Shown here: in pieces, positions 63,733 to 64,000 of the stretch
Position numbering within the stretch: position 1 is the first letter of the stretch
Layout of the letters: each line of letters begins with the position of its first letter
Origin: Fomitopsis serialis
Taxonomy: Eukaryota; Basidiomycota; Agaricomycetes; Polyporales; Fomitopsidaceae
Assembly (NCBI RefSeq): GCF_022376445.1
Contig: NW_025955170.1
Span: forward strand, 1-64,000
Length of the DNA: 64,000 bases
Direction: 5' to 3'
Position numbers and translations under genes: made by a program
The notes under the pieces: generated by a model
Seen by the model: only the letters and a program-made list of their open reading frames with translations
Told to the model about the DNA's origin: nothing
The model's database searches: none

Positions 63733-64000
63733 GGCGAAAGAGAGTCCGGAATAATCTTCGCTGAGAACCGAATGATCGGGAAGGGAAGGCAGTCAATTCC
63801 GTGAGTATCGGGGGTCTTGCTCCAGGCAGGCCTCTTCGGTAACCAACAGTGCCCCCCGTCACTGCAACCTTGACCATGTTCGCCAGCAACATCGCTCGGC
63901 GGGCTTGTGGGACCAGTCGTTCATTCCGACACTGTCGATTCAGCCATAGCCAGCCAACTTCACCTCAAAATCGGGAGACTAGCCAGACCACCCACTTTGG
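63733..64000. other. Window edge upstream of FCF2
   Basis: Promoter side of FCF2. Open frames here overlap the FCF2 start in other frames and have no support. Confidence 0.5.

Overview
The window is nuclear DNA from a filamentous basidiomycete, most likely an Agaricomycete wood- or litter-decay fungus. The genes are cut by many GT-AG introns of about 50-60 nt. F-box proteins are expanded locally, a secreted riboflavin-aldehyde-forming-enzyme-like DPBB protein is present, and the housekeeping proteins have fungal architecture (BZZ1, CDC37, PRP8, FCF2, an SRF/MCM1-type MADS box, a ZFC3H1/Red1-type zinc finger). No virus, plasmid, CRISPR array or bacterial operon was seen.

Layout. 1.1-4.2 kb (-): BZZ1 (F-BAR, C1, two SH3). 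6.5-7.1 kb (+): small secreted DPBB protein. 8.0-9.0 kb (-): GPI-anchored Ser/Thr-rich wall protein. 9.3-14.8 kb: a block with two F-box paralogues. 15.8-17.4 kb (-): CDC37 with a heat-shock element upstream. 18.6-22.1 kb (+): large SAM-dependent methyltransferase. 22.1-30.1 kb: G+C-rich stretch with no gene I can support. 30.1-31.3 kb (+): MADS-box regulator. 33.1-36.8 kb (-): ZFC3H1/Red1-type protein. 37.2-38.5 kb (-): histidine phosphatase. 39.3-42.0 kb: inverted, internally deleted copy of the 9.3-14.8 kb block, carrying a broken F-box gene. 43.5-44.1 kb (-): mitochondrial ribosomal protein. 45.5 kb (+): small acidic protein. 47.0-48.8 kb (-): fourth F-box gene. 49.2-49.7 kb: F-box relic, tRNA-Gly(GCC) and a MITE-like repeat. 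51.2-54.4 kb (+): PH-domain protein. 54.7-62.2 kb (-): PRP8. 62.6-63.7 kb (-): FCF2.

There is no operon-like logic. Housekeeping genes (splicing, rRNA processing, chaperone, mitochondrial translation, actin/endocytosis) are interspersed with a fast-evolving F-box/LRR-like family. That family is the dynamic part of the window: segmental inverted duplication, a deletion that fused one gene's upstream region to the next gene's body, a relic 3' end, and a short terminal-inverted-repeat element beside three of the loci.

A caution runs through the annotation. PRP8 (four places), the MADS gene (one) and the 47-kb F-box gene (one) each show single-base deletions at or beside short homopolymers. In essential genes these look like consensus errors rather than biology, and reading frames in this sequence should be judged with that in mind. 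I did not find a convincing new biological system; the F-box block rearrangement and the intron oddities (a 7-nt and a 12-nt micro-exon, and a 17-nt micro-exon beside a GC-AG intron) are the most interesting items.
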